64,000 nucleotides of DNA from contig JAOTOL010001470.1 of the NCBI GenBank assembly GCA_034440575.1, positions 427,501 to 491,500 on the forward strand, read 5' to 3'. The first letter of the stretch is position 1. Each line of letters begins with the position of its first letter. The position numbers were made by a program, and so were the translations under genes. The notes beneath the pieces are model-generated. The model searched no databases. It worked only from the letters and a program-made list of their open reading frames with translations, and was not told the DNA's origin. Positions 11,205 to 22,613 of the stretch are shown here, piece after piece. Source of the stretch: Imbricaverruca yamaguchii. Taxonomy: Eukaryota; Arthropoda; Thecostraca; Neoverrucidae.

Positions 11205-11375
11205 AGAACCTTCGGTTCTTTTACAACGCATTCAACCGCTAGGTCATATAGCATTGCCAACCTCTCACGCCTATTGGTCGTGGGTGGACTCGGTAAATGC
11301 CGTCGGTCGTGAGATTCGAACCCACAATCTTGCGATCAAGCATCCGACGATCTACCAACTGAGCTGCCGAGGCTC
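11205..11375 (-). mobile_element. tRNA-derived SINE
   Basis: On the minus strand the 5' end reads as a tRNA: an A-box-like AGCTCAGTTGGTAGA and a B-box-like GGGTTCGAATCTC closed by GTGGG/CTCAC in the T arm (11311-11327). The acceptor stem pairs poorly, so this is a tRNA-like head rather than a gene. It runs on into a non-tRNA body. The body segment near 11228-11272 is about three-quarters identical to 37798-37843, as expected of a dispersed SINE family. Confidence 0.65.
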
Positions 11376-11660
11376 CCAAACGTAAGGTTCAATAAGTACT
11401 ATTGGATAGAGAGAATAGACGTAGTCTTTGACCTCAACTCAGTCTTTGACAGCACGAACAACTCTGGGGAGTCTCCAACTCTAACCACAAGGCTCAGTCA
11501 CTGCGGTGTGTGTGTGGGGGAGGGGGGAGGTTAGAAGTGTACCGGACCACACAGGTTACTCACTCCGCAGTGACATGGAGCCAGTATGTAGTGATTGCCC
11601 TGGCTGGTACGGAACTCCGCCACCCGCGCTGGCGACAACTGGCGCCGAGCTGAGACCGGC
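11376..11660. other. Unique sequence
   Basis: No gene or repeat family recognised; contains a short GT-rich stretch near 11503-11530. Confidence 0.35.
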
Positions 11661-11664
11661 CTGA

Positions 11665-12480
11665 CGTGGCCGACACGGCCAGCCTGTCTGAGGTCAGCCG
11701 GCACGAGACACGGCCAGCCTGTCTGAGGTCAGCCGGCACGAGACACGGCCAGCCTGTCTGAGGTCAGCCGGCACGAGACACGGCCAGCCTGTCTGAGGTC
11801 AGCCGGCACGAGACACGGCCAGCCTGGGGTCAGCCGGCACGAGACACGGCCAGCCTGTCTGAGGTCAGCCGGCACGAGACACGGCCAGCCTGTCTGAGGT
11901 CAGCCGGCACGAGACACGGCCAGCCTGTCTGAGGTCAGCCGGCACGAGACACGGCCAGCCTGTCTGAGGTCAGCCGGCACGAGACACGGCCAGCCTGTCT
12001 GAGGTCAGCCGGCACGAGACACGGCCAGCCTGTCTGAGGTCAGCCGGCACGAGACACGGCCAGCCTGTCTGAGGTCAGCCGGCACGAGACACGGCCAGCC
12101 TGTCAGGTCAGCCGGCACGAGACACGGCAGCGAGGTAGCCTGTCTGAGGTCAGCCGGCACGAGACACGGCCAGCCTGTCTGAGGTCAGCCGGCACGAGAC
12201 ACGGCCAGCCTGTCGAGGTCAGCCGGCACGGCGGCCAGCCTGTCTGAGGTCAGCCGGCACGAGCGACGGCCAGCCTGTCTGAGGTCAGCCGGCACGAGAC
12301 ACGGCCAGCCTGTCTGAGGTCAGCCGGCACGAGACACGGCCAGCCTGTCTGAGGTCAGCCGGCACGAGACACGGCCAGCCTGTCTGAGGTCAGCCGACAC
12401 GAGACACGGCCAGCCTGTCTGAGGTCAGCCGGCACGAGACACGGCCAGCCTGTCTGAGGTCAGCCGGCACGAGACACGGC
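11665..12480. repeat. Minisatellite, 35-bp unit, about 23 copies
   Basis: The unit contains CGGCCAGCCTGTCTGAGGTC followed by AGCCGGCACGAGACA. Copies are nearly identical, with a few short deletions (near 11826, 12103, 12213). Every full copy carries one AGGTCA hexamer. Confidence 0.95.
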
Positions 12481-12705
12481 CAGCGCAACGCCGACCAGTC
12501 AGTGCGTGCCGAGCTGAGACCGGCCTGACGTGGCGGACACGGCCAGCCTGTCTGAGGTCAGCCGGCACGAGACACGGCCAGCGCAACGCCGACCAGTCAG
12601 TGCGTGCCGAGCTGAGACCGGCCTGACCTGGCCGACACGGCCAGCCTGTCTGAGGTCAGCCGGCGGCACGAGACACGGCCAGCGCAACGCCGACCAGTCA
12701 GTGCG
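12480..12705. repeat. Composite longer repeat at the end of the 35-bp array
   Basis: Three partial repeats of a longer unit combine the 35-bp motif with GCGCAACGCCGACCAGTCAG and GAGCTGAGACCGGCCTGACG. A single copy of the second motif also occurs before the array (11650-11670), so the array probably grew from within this longer unit. Confidence 0.8.
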
Positions 12706-13350
12706 TGCCCGATACGGCCAGGCGGCGCCGCCTTGCGTCAGCCGGTGCGGGTCGCCGAGCCGGCCGGCGGTCATGGGCAGCAGGCCCGCCCGCCCGCCCG
12801 GCTAACGGTGACCACCCGACCAGCACGGTGTTGGTCAGGTCCGTCCGCCGCCAGCCACACCGTCGCCCACCCCTGCCGGTCAGCCGACGTCCAGGTCCGC
12901 CAGGCGGACAGGCGCACAAAAAGACAGACAGACAGAGATACTGATCAGCGATCACGTCCTCTGGTTCCTCTGACCAGATCTGTACACACTGGAGTACCAA
13001 GGTCACTCCACAGGCTGAGGTGTCCAGGTCTGTACAGGTTAAGGGGTTCCATGTCTGTGCAGGCCCAAGTATCCAGGTCTGCACATGTTGAAGCATCCAC
13101 GTCTACACGGGTTGATACGTTCGGATTTGCACAGACTACGTCCAGGTCAGTGCCGGTCGAGATAGCGGCTTAGGTTTGTACATATTGAGACAGGTGCCCT
13201 CGGTTGAGCAGGCCAAAAATGTGCTCCAGGTCTGTGCAGAACGCGATAAAGGCCTAGTTTCGCACAGCATGAGGAAGGTTCCCAAGTTTGCTCAGTGTGA
13301 GAGGGTGGCTCAGCTTTGCAGTGAAACCAACGCCACGACGCCGCGCCACA
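12706..13350. other. Degenerate repeats around a CAGGTCTGTRCAG motif
   Basis: From about 12970 to 13320 loosely spaced copies of CAGGTCTGTACAG-like words recur every 30-40 bp, too diverged to define a unit. The first part is GC-rich unique sequence. No gene seen. Confidence 0.4.
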
Positions 13351-13354
13351 GCCG

Positions 13355-14884
13355 ACCGCCCACACCTGACCCGGAGGTCATGACCGCCCACACCTGACCC
13401 GGAGGTCATGACGACCGCCCACACCTGACCCGGAGGTCATGACGACCGCCCACACCTGACCCGGAGGTCATGACGACCGCCCACACCTGACCCGGAGGTC
13501 ATGACGACCGCCCACACCTGACCCGGAGGTCATGACGACCGCCCACACCTGATCCGGAGGTCATGACGACCGCCCACACCTGACCCGGAGGTCATGACGA
13601 CCGCCCACACCTGATCCGGAGGTCATGACGACCGCCCACACCTGACCCGGAGGTCATGACCGCCCACACCTGACCCGGAGGTCATGACGACTGCCTGCAC
13701 CTGACCCGGAGGTCATGACGACCGTCCACACCTGAACCGGAGGTCATGACGACCGCCCACATCTGACCCGGAGGTCATGACGACTGCCTGCACCCGACCC
13801 GGAGGTCATGACGACCGCCTGCACCCGACCCGGAGGTCATGACGACTGCCCACACCTGACCCGGAGGTCATGACGACTGCCCACACCTGACCCGGAGGTC
13901 ATGACGACTGCCCACACCTGACCCGGAGGTCATGACGACCGCCCACATCTGACCCGGAGGTCATGACGACCGTCCACACCTGACCAGGAGGTCATGACGA
14001 CCGCCCACATCTGACCCGGAGGTCATGACGACCGCCTGCACCTGACCCGGAGGTCATGACGACCGCCCACACCTGACCCGGAGGTCATGACCGCCCACAC
14101 CTGACCCGGAGGTCATGGACTGCCCACATCTGACCCGGAGGTCATGACGACTGCCCACACCTGACCCGGAGGTCATGACGACTGCCCACACCTGACCCGG
14201 AGGTCATGACGACTGCCCACACCTGACCCGGAGGTCATGACGACCGCCCACATCTGACCCGGAGGTCATGACGACTGCCCACACCTGACCCGGAGGTCAT
14301 GACGACTGCCCACACCTGACCCGGAGGTCATGACGACCGCCCACATCTGACCCGGAGGTCATGACGACCGCCTGCACCTGACCCGGAGGTCATGACGACC
14401 GCCCACACCTGACCCGGAGGTCATGACGACCGCCCACACCTGACCCGGAGGTCATGACGACCGCCCACACCTGACCCGGAGGTCATGACCGCCCACATCT
14501 GACCCGGAGGTCATGACGACTGCCCACACCTGACCCGGAGGTCATGACGACTGCCTGCACCTGACCCGGAGGTCATGACCGCCCACACCTGACCCGGAGG
14601 TCATGACGACCGCCCACACCTGACCCGGAGGTCATGACGACCGTCCACACCTGAACCGGAGGTCATGACGACCGCCCACATCTGACCCGGAGGTCATGAC
14701 GACTGCCCACACCTGACCCGGAGGTCATGACGACTGCCCACACCTGACCCGGAGGTCATGACGACTGCCCACACCTGACCCGGAGGTCATGACGACCGCC
14801 TGCACCTGACCCGGAGGTCATGACGACTGCCCACACCTGACCCGGAGGTCATGACGACTGCCCACACCTGACCCGGAGGTCATG
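13355..14884. repeat. Minisatellite, 31-bp unit, about 49 copies
   Basis: Units read GACGACCGCCCACACCTGAC plus CCGGAGGTCAT, with 28-bp copies lacking one GAC and C/T variants (CCGCCC/CTGCCC/CCTGCA). Each unit carries AGGTCATGAC, so AGGTCA meets TGAC head to head about fifty times. TGA and TAA words close most frames, so there is no long open frame. Confidence 0.95.
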
Positions 14885-16776
14885 TGCTCCTGTGTGCCGT
14901 GGCCGCACACAGGAGTTGGCGCCCACGGCCGTGACTACTGTGGCACTGAACGGCGCGTCAAACGGCGTCGATTAACGAGATAGCGCGGCCGCATGGCGGT
15001 CGGCGCAGAGACGACCGGCGATGCAGGCGGACGGGCGCGGTCCGGCCGCCGATAGCCGGCAGCCGGCGGCGCTGATAGCAGTGCGGCCGACGGCATCAGG
15101 CGCAGCAGTCGACCGGGCCGCCGCCGGTCGTGTCTTCGCTGTGTCAGGGCGAAGGCGGCCGGCACGCAGTCGGCCGGCCCCGCGGCGCCGGCAACCGGTC
15201 AGGCCGGTGTAGCGACCGCCGCAGGCGCTGCACGTCACACGCGCCGGCTCTGCCGTCGATACCCACCAGGCTGTCTTTAGAGGTGTACTCCTTCCGCTTG
15301 GTGCGAATCCACTTTCTGACGGGCATGTTGCCGGCCCGTCCGGTCTGACCGCGCCGATACTCGCCGGAACTGGAGGCAGGCGCCTAGCCGCTATCCTCGT
15401 CGCACTCGGATGTCGTCGCGCGCGCGCGCACACACACACACACCGTCGCCGACACACTCGCGATGCTCGCGCCGCACGCGAACAGTGTGGGCGTCACTGG
15501 GCGCTGGTCAGGTCACACGGCGGCAGATCCCGACTGGCGCGGCGATATTTCACACACACTGGCACTGGCTCTGGCAGACACCACTCGCGGCCCCGACGCC
15601 CCTCCTCGACCGGCCAGCGACAGCCACTCACGCAGCGGCGCCACCGGCGGCCGCCGTGCCGCCGGTGGCGCCGATACACCCTCCGACATACGGTACGCGG
15701 TCCCCGGCCTCCCACCGGGGCCACACCGGCACGGCTCGCGGCGCGCCTCGTGCCCACCGAGCCACCACCTGTTGACCTGTGACACAGGACCGGCCGTACA
15801 CGCTCGGTCCAACCGTCGGCCCTGGTCACGCAGGATGCCGCCGACGCCCCACCGTGCCGGACGCCGTGTCAGAGACTGTACATCAGGTGAGGCAGGTATT
15901 TGTGCATTGTTGGAGGGCTGGCGGCCGCCATTAGGGGCGCTCCAGTCGCGGCGTCTCAGATAGTGATGGTCAAGATAATTGGAGTCTCATGGAGTCGAGG
16001 CCGGACAGCGGCCTGATGACGTCAACACGGCTAATGAATGGACAACACATTCACGAGTTGGGCGTGGGCAGTCGTTGCGCGGCAGCAGAGTGACCAGCGT
16101 GGTCTAGTGCTCGTGTCGAGTGAAGTTTGCCGGTGGTCGGTGCTGCGGCGTTCAACTCGCACGACCAGCGCCACTTAACGCTGCCCACCGACAGCAGCTG
16201 GCCATCTGCCAGCTGACAACAGCTTCCTGACAAACGGACGAACCAGCTTCCACCTCCCCCATCTCAGCGGGTCGTGGGTACACGCTAGGCAGAGGAGGCT
16301 GAAGAGTGGTGACCAAATGCGTCGATTGGCCGGGCGTCCCTTCGATAAGGGCAGCAAAGCGGGACAGGAAGCGGAATGTTGAACGCCAAATGCATGCTTA
16401 TACGGTTGTGTTCAGACAGTGCGTTAGGCTTGGGACAGTTGTATTGCCTGGAATCACCCGAGATCCAAACTATTATGCGAACAATTACGATACATTTCCT
16501 CACGTTTGCCGCCAGCATACATTTAATCCTAGGAGTGGACCCAAGCTTCATTATTGGATAGAAGTTCCGGGTCGAAGGGGTGAAAAAGAGTTTCGTAGTC
16601 GAAGACAGTGGCGCAGACAGGGCTTTTTCCTGAGGGGGTCAGGCAAAAAAATACAACAATATAAATATAGGTCTCGGAGAGATAAGAGCGTCAAAAATTG
16701 AAATTTTGTGTGGTGAAAATCTCGAAATTCCTTGTTCGGTTTGTTGCATCATGAACAAAATCCTTTAATCTTAAAT
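14885..16776. other. GC-rich sequence, CpG-rich to about 15960, no gene recognised
   Basis: Very CpG-rich from about 14930 to 15960, with several overlapping open frames of Arg/Ala/Pro-rich composition that look like GC-driven artefacts. It holds a GC hairpin (15636-15673). From 16000 on the composition becomes ordinary. A CpG island is possible; no splice-supported coding sequence was found. Confidence 0.4.
15636..15673. repeat. GC-rich inverted repeat, 15-bp arms
   Basis: CGGCGCCACCGGCGG at 15636-15650 is complementary to 15659-15673, with an 8-bp loop. This is a very stable potential hairpin. Confidence 0.8.
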
Positions 16777-16822
16777 CCCACCCTTTAGCAACCAAAAAAG
16801 TTTTGGGTTGCTAAAGGGTGGG
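16777..16822. repeat. Perfect inverted repeat, 17-bp arms
   Basis: CCCACCCTTTAGCAACC (16777-16793) is the exact reverse complement of 16806-16822, with a 12-bp A/T-rich loop. It could be a young snap-back duplication or the relic of a fold-back element. No coding context. Confidence 0.85.
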
Positions 16823-17176
16823 GCACGGACCCTCTTTGGATGAACCCCTGGAGAGGTCATCTTGTCGTGTAGGGTATGACTAATATAAACTGTCTGTCGG
16901 AATGCAAAAGGAAGTGATAGTCCAGTATTTTGCACGCCTCCATGACTTGTTGATACGCGACCACAATGCCGTAATGTCACAAGTGAGCTGCACCTCCTCG
17001 GCCTGCCTCGTCACCATTCTGCCTCATCCTGTCCAACAAAGGGCCTGTTCCAGATACATGCTGTCCCACTATGTATTCATAGTCCCCTTCACCTCATGGT
17101 AACGAATGACAGGAGATGGCCGAAGACACCTTAATCCAAAAACCAAGCTAGTAATCGCCGAATAGCTGTATGACAA

Positions 17177-18156
17177 TTAACACGCGCCCTGGAGGGAGGG
17201 GGTGGCGAAATTCGCCCACCCCTCCGGTTTTTCGTACATAACTCCAGATTTTACCGGCCGACCTATGCCATTGTTTGCGTACCTACTTAGGAATGACCAG
17301 CACGTTGCTTAAAGCAGGAAAAATGAAAATGGGCCCAATGTTTTTTTTCGAATTAGTTTTTAGTTATAAAAAAAATTGGCAGCGCCAAAAAAAAATCGGC
17401 GCTGATGCGCTTCCCGTATATTGGCAAAATGGAAGCGTTCTTGGCAACACGAGCGAATTGTTTGATGTATATTGGTATGCTATATAGTTTCAAAGTCACG
17501 TTAGGTCACCAAGTTCAAGTCAGGTCAAGTTCATGACAGGTTAATGGAACAAAACTTGATCAACTGGAATGTTGTCATAAATGCAAATGACTGTCATGCG
17601 ATTGATGTCACTTTGCATGCTACTGCCTACACATCCTGAAAACTACTGTTCGTCATTGTGTGCCTAAGCGTTTCCATAATTTGTTCATGTATTTCACTCC
17701 TTTATTTGCGAAGCCGATTGCGCCGAGCCGCCGAACGGAAGCAGTCGGGCGGGAGGCCAGGTTCCGGCAACCGTGGCAGGTAATGACCTGATATAGTACT
17801 GCTATATAGGTGGCCCGAGGTCAAATACCGGGTCTAACATCTGTATTGCATCATTAGTAATGTCCAAAACATCATTAATGCCCATTTTGGAGCATTTAAA
17901 CACAATCACAGTGATCCATAATCATGACAAGCCAAGCCACGCAGAACCTGAACATTTTAATATTTTAACCTCATTTGATATTGAAGATATTGACCTAAGG
18001 TCACGAAATTTGTACACAAAAGAGTCCACTACCGTACCCATCCACCCTGGGAATTTCGTTGCTCCAGCTTTAATAGGAGCCAATCTTAGGAGGGCGGAAT
18101 CCGCCCCCCCCCCCCAGTGCGCGTAATTTTCAAAAGCCCTCCAGGGCGCGTGTTAA
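17177..18156. mobile_element. TTAA-flanked non-autonomous DNA element (980 bp)
   Basis: Both ends read TTAACACGCGCCCTGGAGGG inwards, a perfect 20-bp inverted repeat including the TTAA (17177-17196 and 18137-18156). Just inside lie G/C-rich palindromes: GGTGGCGAAATTCGCCCACC near 17202-17221, and GGCGGAATCCGCC followed by a C-run near 18093-18116. No transposase is encoded. Terminus, length and subterminal hairpins ally it with the element at 8172-9171, yet the two are diverged. TTAA ends suggest mobilisation by a piggyBac-like (or Kolobok/Sola3) transposase elsewhere in the genome. Confidence 0.75.
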
Positions 18157-18782
18157 AACACACCAAAGATGGATAGAGGCGCCTTTCACTATGCTACCGT
18201 TATTGTATTTTCTGTCTACTGCTACGTTCATCTCTGGGTGATTTTTCCATGAAATGGCGAGCTAATGCTGGGATCCGCAACTGCAGGCGAATGGTCCATG
18301 AACAGACAAGGGCCTGACGTCAGCAATCTATCATATCGTATCGTTCACATCGCATCGTATCACGAAATATTTGGAAAACTGCAAAACTTGAGACCCGTGC
18401 ATCACAAAATCCTCGATATAATACTGGGAGGCACGGCAAGTGCCTGGCAATGCGCAAGTGAAATGCCACGGCAAAGCATCTTCAGGTACCACTTATCCCC
18501 TCCAACACAAACTGGCGCAAGCAGGACGTCTTACAGCTATAATCGTATAGTTTCCAATCGCAATATTTGGTTCCGACATTACAGCTGGGAACCTGACTCT
18601 CGTTTGGCCAGCCGACAGCGAGAGTTGCACCAGCTACCGCGAGGCCCCACGGCCTTGACAAACCGTTTCCATATGTGGCGAATGCGGCCGTCGGCGCGGC
18701 GGCGCGGCGGTACGGGAACATCTCACGACAGCTGAGGCGTCGGCCGAGTCGCACGAGCGTGTGCCAATCGGCTAAATCAAGG
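18157..18782. other. Unique sequence
   Basis: No gene, RNA or repeat recognised. Confidence 0.35.
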
Positions 18783-19085
18783 ATGCACCAAGGACATTTC
18801 GGTGGTGGCAGAGATAAGAGCAGGGTATCAAGGACATGTCGGCGGTGGCAAAGGGAACAGGACCAGGGCACCAAAGACATGTCGGCGGTGGCAGAGAGAA
18901 CAAGACCAGGGTACCAAGGACATGTCGGTGGTGCCAGAGGGAACAGGACCAGGGCACCAAGGACATATTGGCAGTGGCAGAGGGAATAGGACCGGTGTAT
19001 GAAGGACATGTCGGCGGCGGCACAGAGAACAGGACCGGTGTATCAAGGACATGTCGGCGGCGGCACAGAGAACAGGACCACGGCA
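18783..19085. repeat. Minisatellite, 43-bp unit, about 7 copies
   Basis: Units begin AGGACATGTCGGCGGTGGCA followed by a GAGGGAACAGGACC segment. It passes directly into the 57-bp array. Confidence 0.88.
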
Positions 19086-19096
19086 CCGTGGGGCAG

Positions 19097-19666
19097 GACG
19101 AGGATACGGTGAAGCAGGATACTGATGTGGCCGAGCCTGAGCAGGTGGTGATGGACGAGGATACGGTGAAGCAGGATACTGATGTGGCCGAGCCTGAGCA
19201 GGTGGTGATGGACGAGGATACGGTGAAGCAGGATACTGATGTGGCCGAGCCTGAGCAGGTGGTGATGGACGAGGATACGGTGAAGCAGGATACTGATGTG
19301 GCCGAGCCTTAGCAGGTGGTGATGGACGAGGATACGGTGAAGCAGGATACTGATGTGGCCGAGCCTGAGCAGGTGGTGATGGACGAGGATACGGTGAAGC
19401 AGGATACTGATGCGGCCGAGCCTGAGCAGGTGGTGATGGACGAGGATACGGTGAAGCAGGATACTGATGTGGCCGAGCCTTAGCAGGTGGTGATGGACGA
19501 GGATACGGTGAAGCAGGATACTGATGTGGCCGAGCCTGAGCAGGTGGTGATGGACGAGGATACGGTGAAGCAGGATACTGATGTGGCCGAGCCTGAGCAG
19601 GTGGTGATGGACGAGGATACGGTGAAGCAGGATACTGATGCGGCCGAGCCTGAGCAGGTGGTGATG
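19097..19666. repeat. Minisatellite, 57-bp unit, 10 copies
   Basis: The unit starts GACGAGGATACGGTGAAGCA. Being 19 codons long, one plus frame reads an acidic repeat, DEDTVKQDTDVAEPEQVVM. Copies 4 and 7 carry a G-to-T change turning the GAG Glu codon into TAG (19310-19312 and 19481-19483), 171 bp apart, so the plus frame is broken. A minus frame reads a Pro-rich repeat without stops. After the array the plus frame continues with Glu/Gln/Asp-rich low-complexity sequence to 19906. No homologous protein comes to mind. Confidence 0.92.
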
Positions 19667-20599
19667 GACGAGGACCTGGATGCAGCGGAACAGGACCAGA
19701 ATAAGGTGGAGCAAAACCAGGACGCGGTGGAGCAGAACCAGGACGCGGCGGACCAGGACCAGCATGCGGCAGATCAGGAACAGCACGAACAGCACGCGAG
19801 GGAGTCGATCGCCACTCCTGAGTACCAACCCGAAGTTGGAAACGCAGGCCTGCAGTGTTCACGTCAGTTCTGGGAAAGCAGGCCAGCATTTATCGACGCA
19901 GGATAAAAATATACCAACACAGAATGGAACCAAGTTCGAGGGATCGCCGAACCTGGACTCAGTCACCTGGGTGGCCTTTGACCGCAGTGTACTGCGCACT
20001 TTAGCCGCGTGGAAGCTGTTACTTTTCCTCCGTCGTGCACGCCTGTTTAACACGTGCACAGGGGAGCCTCCTAACATTACGCGCAACGGAGTGGGTTTGG
20101 CCCCCTTGAGATCCCGGAAACCACTGAAGCTAGCACCAAACTTGGGGGTAGATTACGACTGCAGTGAACTCGCTTCAATATAAATTTCATGACCCTGGTT
20201 CAATGCGTTCAGGATCAAATGAGGTCGAGGTCGGCCGGCACACCGTGCTGTGGCGCCATCTCGCCGACGAAACCTTTGTGACATTGAACGCTCGATGGCC
20301 GGCAGGCCGGTCGGTCGAATGTGCACCCGGTTACTATCGTCACAGTTACAGTTACAAACGGATTTATACTACTTACACATAATTCACTGATCAATTTTAA
20401 ACAGTTTGTTTTCTGTTGATGATATTAAACTTATAATATTCGTTTGTGCTTTCCGCCTGACAACACTCAATTAATATTCCATCTTCGTCGTGCTTTTCAA
20501 CAATTGGTTTCACAATCACAATCACGGCAGCAAGAGGTTAACATATCCACGTAGTCGGGCCAGGCAGCCTGCCCAACCTCGTCTGGCCGGGAGGGTTAA

Positions 20600-20695
20600 T
20601 AATGAGCGTGCAAAGCGACTCGACTCGTTGTGCCAAGACGGGGCGACCTTCGCAAGTCACTGCTCTACCCACTGAGCGAACCAGGCGGCTCAATG
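20600..20695 (-). mobile_element. Possible degenerate tRNA-derived SINE head
   Basis: On the minus strand a good A-box, GCTCAGTGGGTAGAGCAGTG, follows GCCGCCTGGTTC, but no convincing B-box or T arm follows. It may be a decayed SINE head or a chance match. Confidence 0.3.
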
Positions 20696-21934
20696 CACAC
20701 AGTTGTTTTACCATGCTGTAAATACATGTACAAATACATGTATACACGCATAAATGGTACTGTGATTCAAAGCTTTAATCTACACGAAACTTGTTTTATC
20801 CTCCAGCATGCAAGGGCATTCCAAGAAAAGGAGATGACATGCCTTAGCCAATTATACGATTGTGTGCGTACGCCTTCCACCTGGCGGAAGCGGCCATCAC
20901 TAAAACTTACCACCCTTGCCGTTGGACCTTGTCCTGTGGTCTCCGCCGGCTTGTCACAAACGCGGTCATTCTACGAACCAGAAAAACCGTTAACGTTGCG
21001 CATTCAGAAAACAATTATGATACGATACCATGTAAAACAAAAATGTTGTGGAATATAATGTTGTGTTGCAATGTTGTTGCAATGTTAATGTTGCATAAAA
21101 ACGACAGCACGCATTTCGAACACATGCAAATTGCATATTTAAAAAAACCTCCGGCAGTATCAATTTTTCGATACGTCGGTTCGGAGAGCAGCACGCAAGG
21201 TGCGGTCCAGATATCACTACATTATTGCAGAATGCAGCGTGTGTGCAATGGTGCAATGGCGTGACAGGCTGGTTTGATCACCATTTCATGTGGTCCGAGA
21301 GGTTGAGTAGACTTCGTCTTCGATTTGTTGGAACCGAACAAAAGAAGAAGAATTTGCTTAATTTTGAGGTTGCATTTACATACAAATGTATGTATGGCTA
21401 CGTGAATTAGCTGCGCACAATTTGACAACGAGCATCGCTTTAGCCCAGGAGAATCCGGCTCCGACAAGGTTGTCGCCTGGAGCCGAACGCTGCCTTCAAA
21501 TTCTATGGCGCCACATTCCATATTTTATGGGATATTTTTTATGGGGAAAATATGTCGCCTGAATACGCAAATAAACACTGTAATCAATTCTGTACGACTT
21601 CAACAAGTCGAATCGGTCGGCACTGAGCGATCATGCAACCACCCTGGAAAGTCGTGGTAGAAGCTCGGTGGTGGCTTAGAGTTGCGTCTCTATCTGTCAC
21701 AGGCAGGAAAGATGACGCAATATAACAAGGGACATATCCACTTCCTTGAGCACTTACACCAGGCATACACACCGAATCACACACGGACAGACACAAAACG
21801 TCTCATAGTTCATATGTCTCTTAACCTCGCTCAAGTCAGTCGCATTAGCCGAGTTTACTTGCTGCCATTGAAGTTGTGGGACGCAAGAGCCATCAGCGAT
21901 ACCAATTCATTACATTGGTGGCATCACACGAGAC

Positions 21935-22002
21935 GAAAAAGTCCAGAGGCAATCCTGTCTCGAACTCGAGACCTTCCAGTTAGATACATTGAGCGTCTGA
22001 CT
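21935..22002 (-). mobile_element. Possible tRNA-like SINE fragment
   Basis: The minus strand has a T-arm-like hairpin with loop TTCGA (GTCTCGAGTTCGAGAC). The preceding A-box is weak. A symmetric 16-bp sequence could also arise by chance. Confidence 0.25.
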
Positions 22003-22224
22003 TGACCTGCATTAAGCCGTCATCCAAGTGTGTGCAAACCGCTGGCATATACGCACTCTTGTTTGTGCTACCAATATCCATCCACTGGCTCAACAGTTCA
22101 CATAAAAAGCTGAAAATCGCCCACACGAATTCGCTTCAACCGGCCTGACCTCAACAGGGCCTGCCCAGGACATATGCAGCCAGCAGCGATACGGGCGCCA
22201 TCTGGTCACAGTGCTGATGTAGCA

Positions 22225-22613
22225 ACTCCACAGCTCTGATGGCTGCACCACAACACTGACGACAGCACTACATCACTGATAGCATCACCACAGCACTGAT
22301 GGCAACACTACACCATTGATGGCGGCACTACACCATTGATGGCGGCACCTCGACACTGTAGCATCACCACAGCACTGATGGCAACACTATACCATTGATG
22401 GCGGCACTACACCATTGATGGCGGCACCTCGACACTGTAGCATCACCACAGCACTGATGGCAACACTATACCATTGATGGCGGCACATCGACACTGATAG
22501 CGGCACCACAGCACTGATGGAGCAGCACCACAGCTCTGATGGCTGCACCACAACACTGAAGGCAGCACCACATCACTGACGACAGCACCACAGCACTGAT
22601 GGCAACATCACAA
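22225..22613. repeat. Degenerate minisatellite, left part (ACTGATGGC-type)
   Basis: Repeats of ACAGCACTGATGGCAACACT and ACCATTGATGGCGGCAC in mixed lengths of about 19-38 bp. The same motif resumes at 24009 after the LINE, so the retroelement interrupts one array. Confidence 0.8.

Larger units (their letters stand above)
19667..22224. other. Mostly unique sequence with two degenerate tRNA-like segments
   Basis: 19680-19790 is a GA/CA-rich low-complexity stretch. Beyond it there is no recognisable gene. Two weak tRNA-like patches on the minus strand (20600-20695 and 21935-22002) are listed separately. Confidence 0.4.

Noticed and set aside
11300..11375. A true tRNA gene on the minus strand
   Set aside because: The T arm and boxes are good but the acceptor stem has several mismatches and the anticodon arm is not convincing. 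A SINE head fits better.
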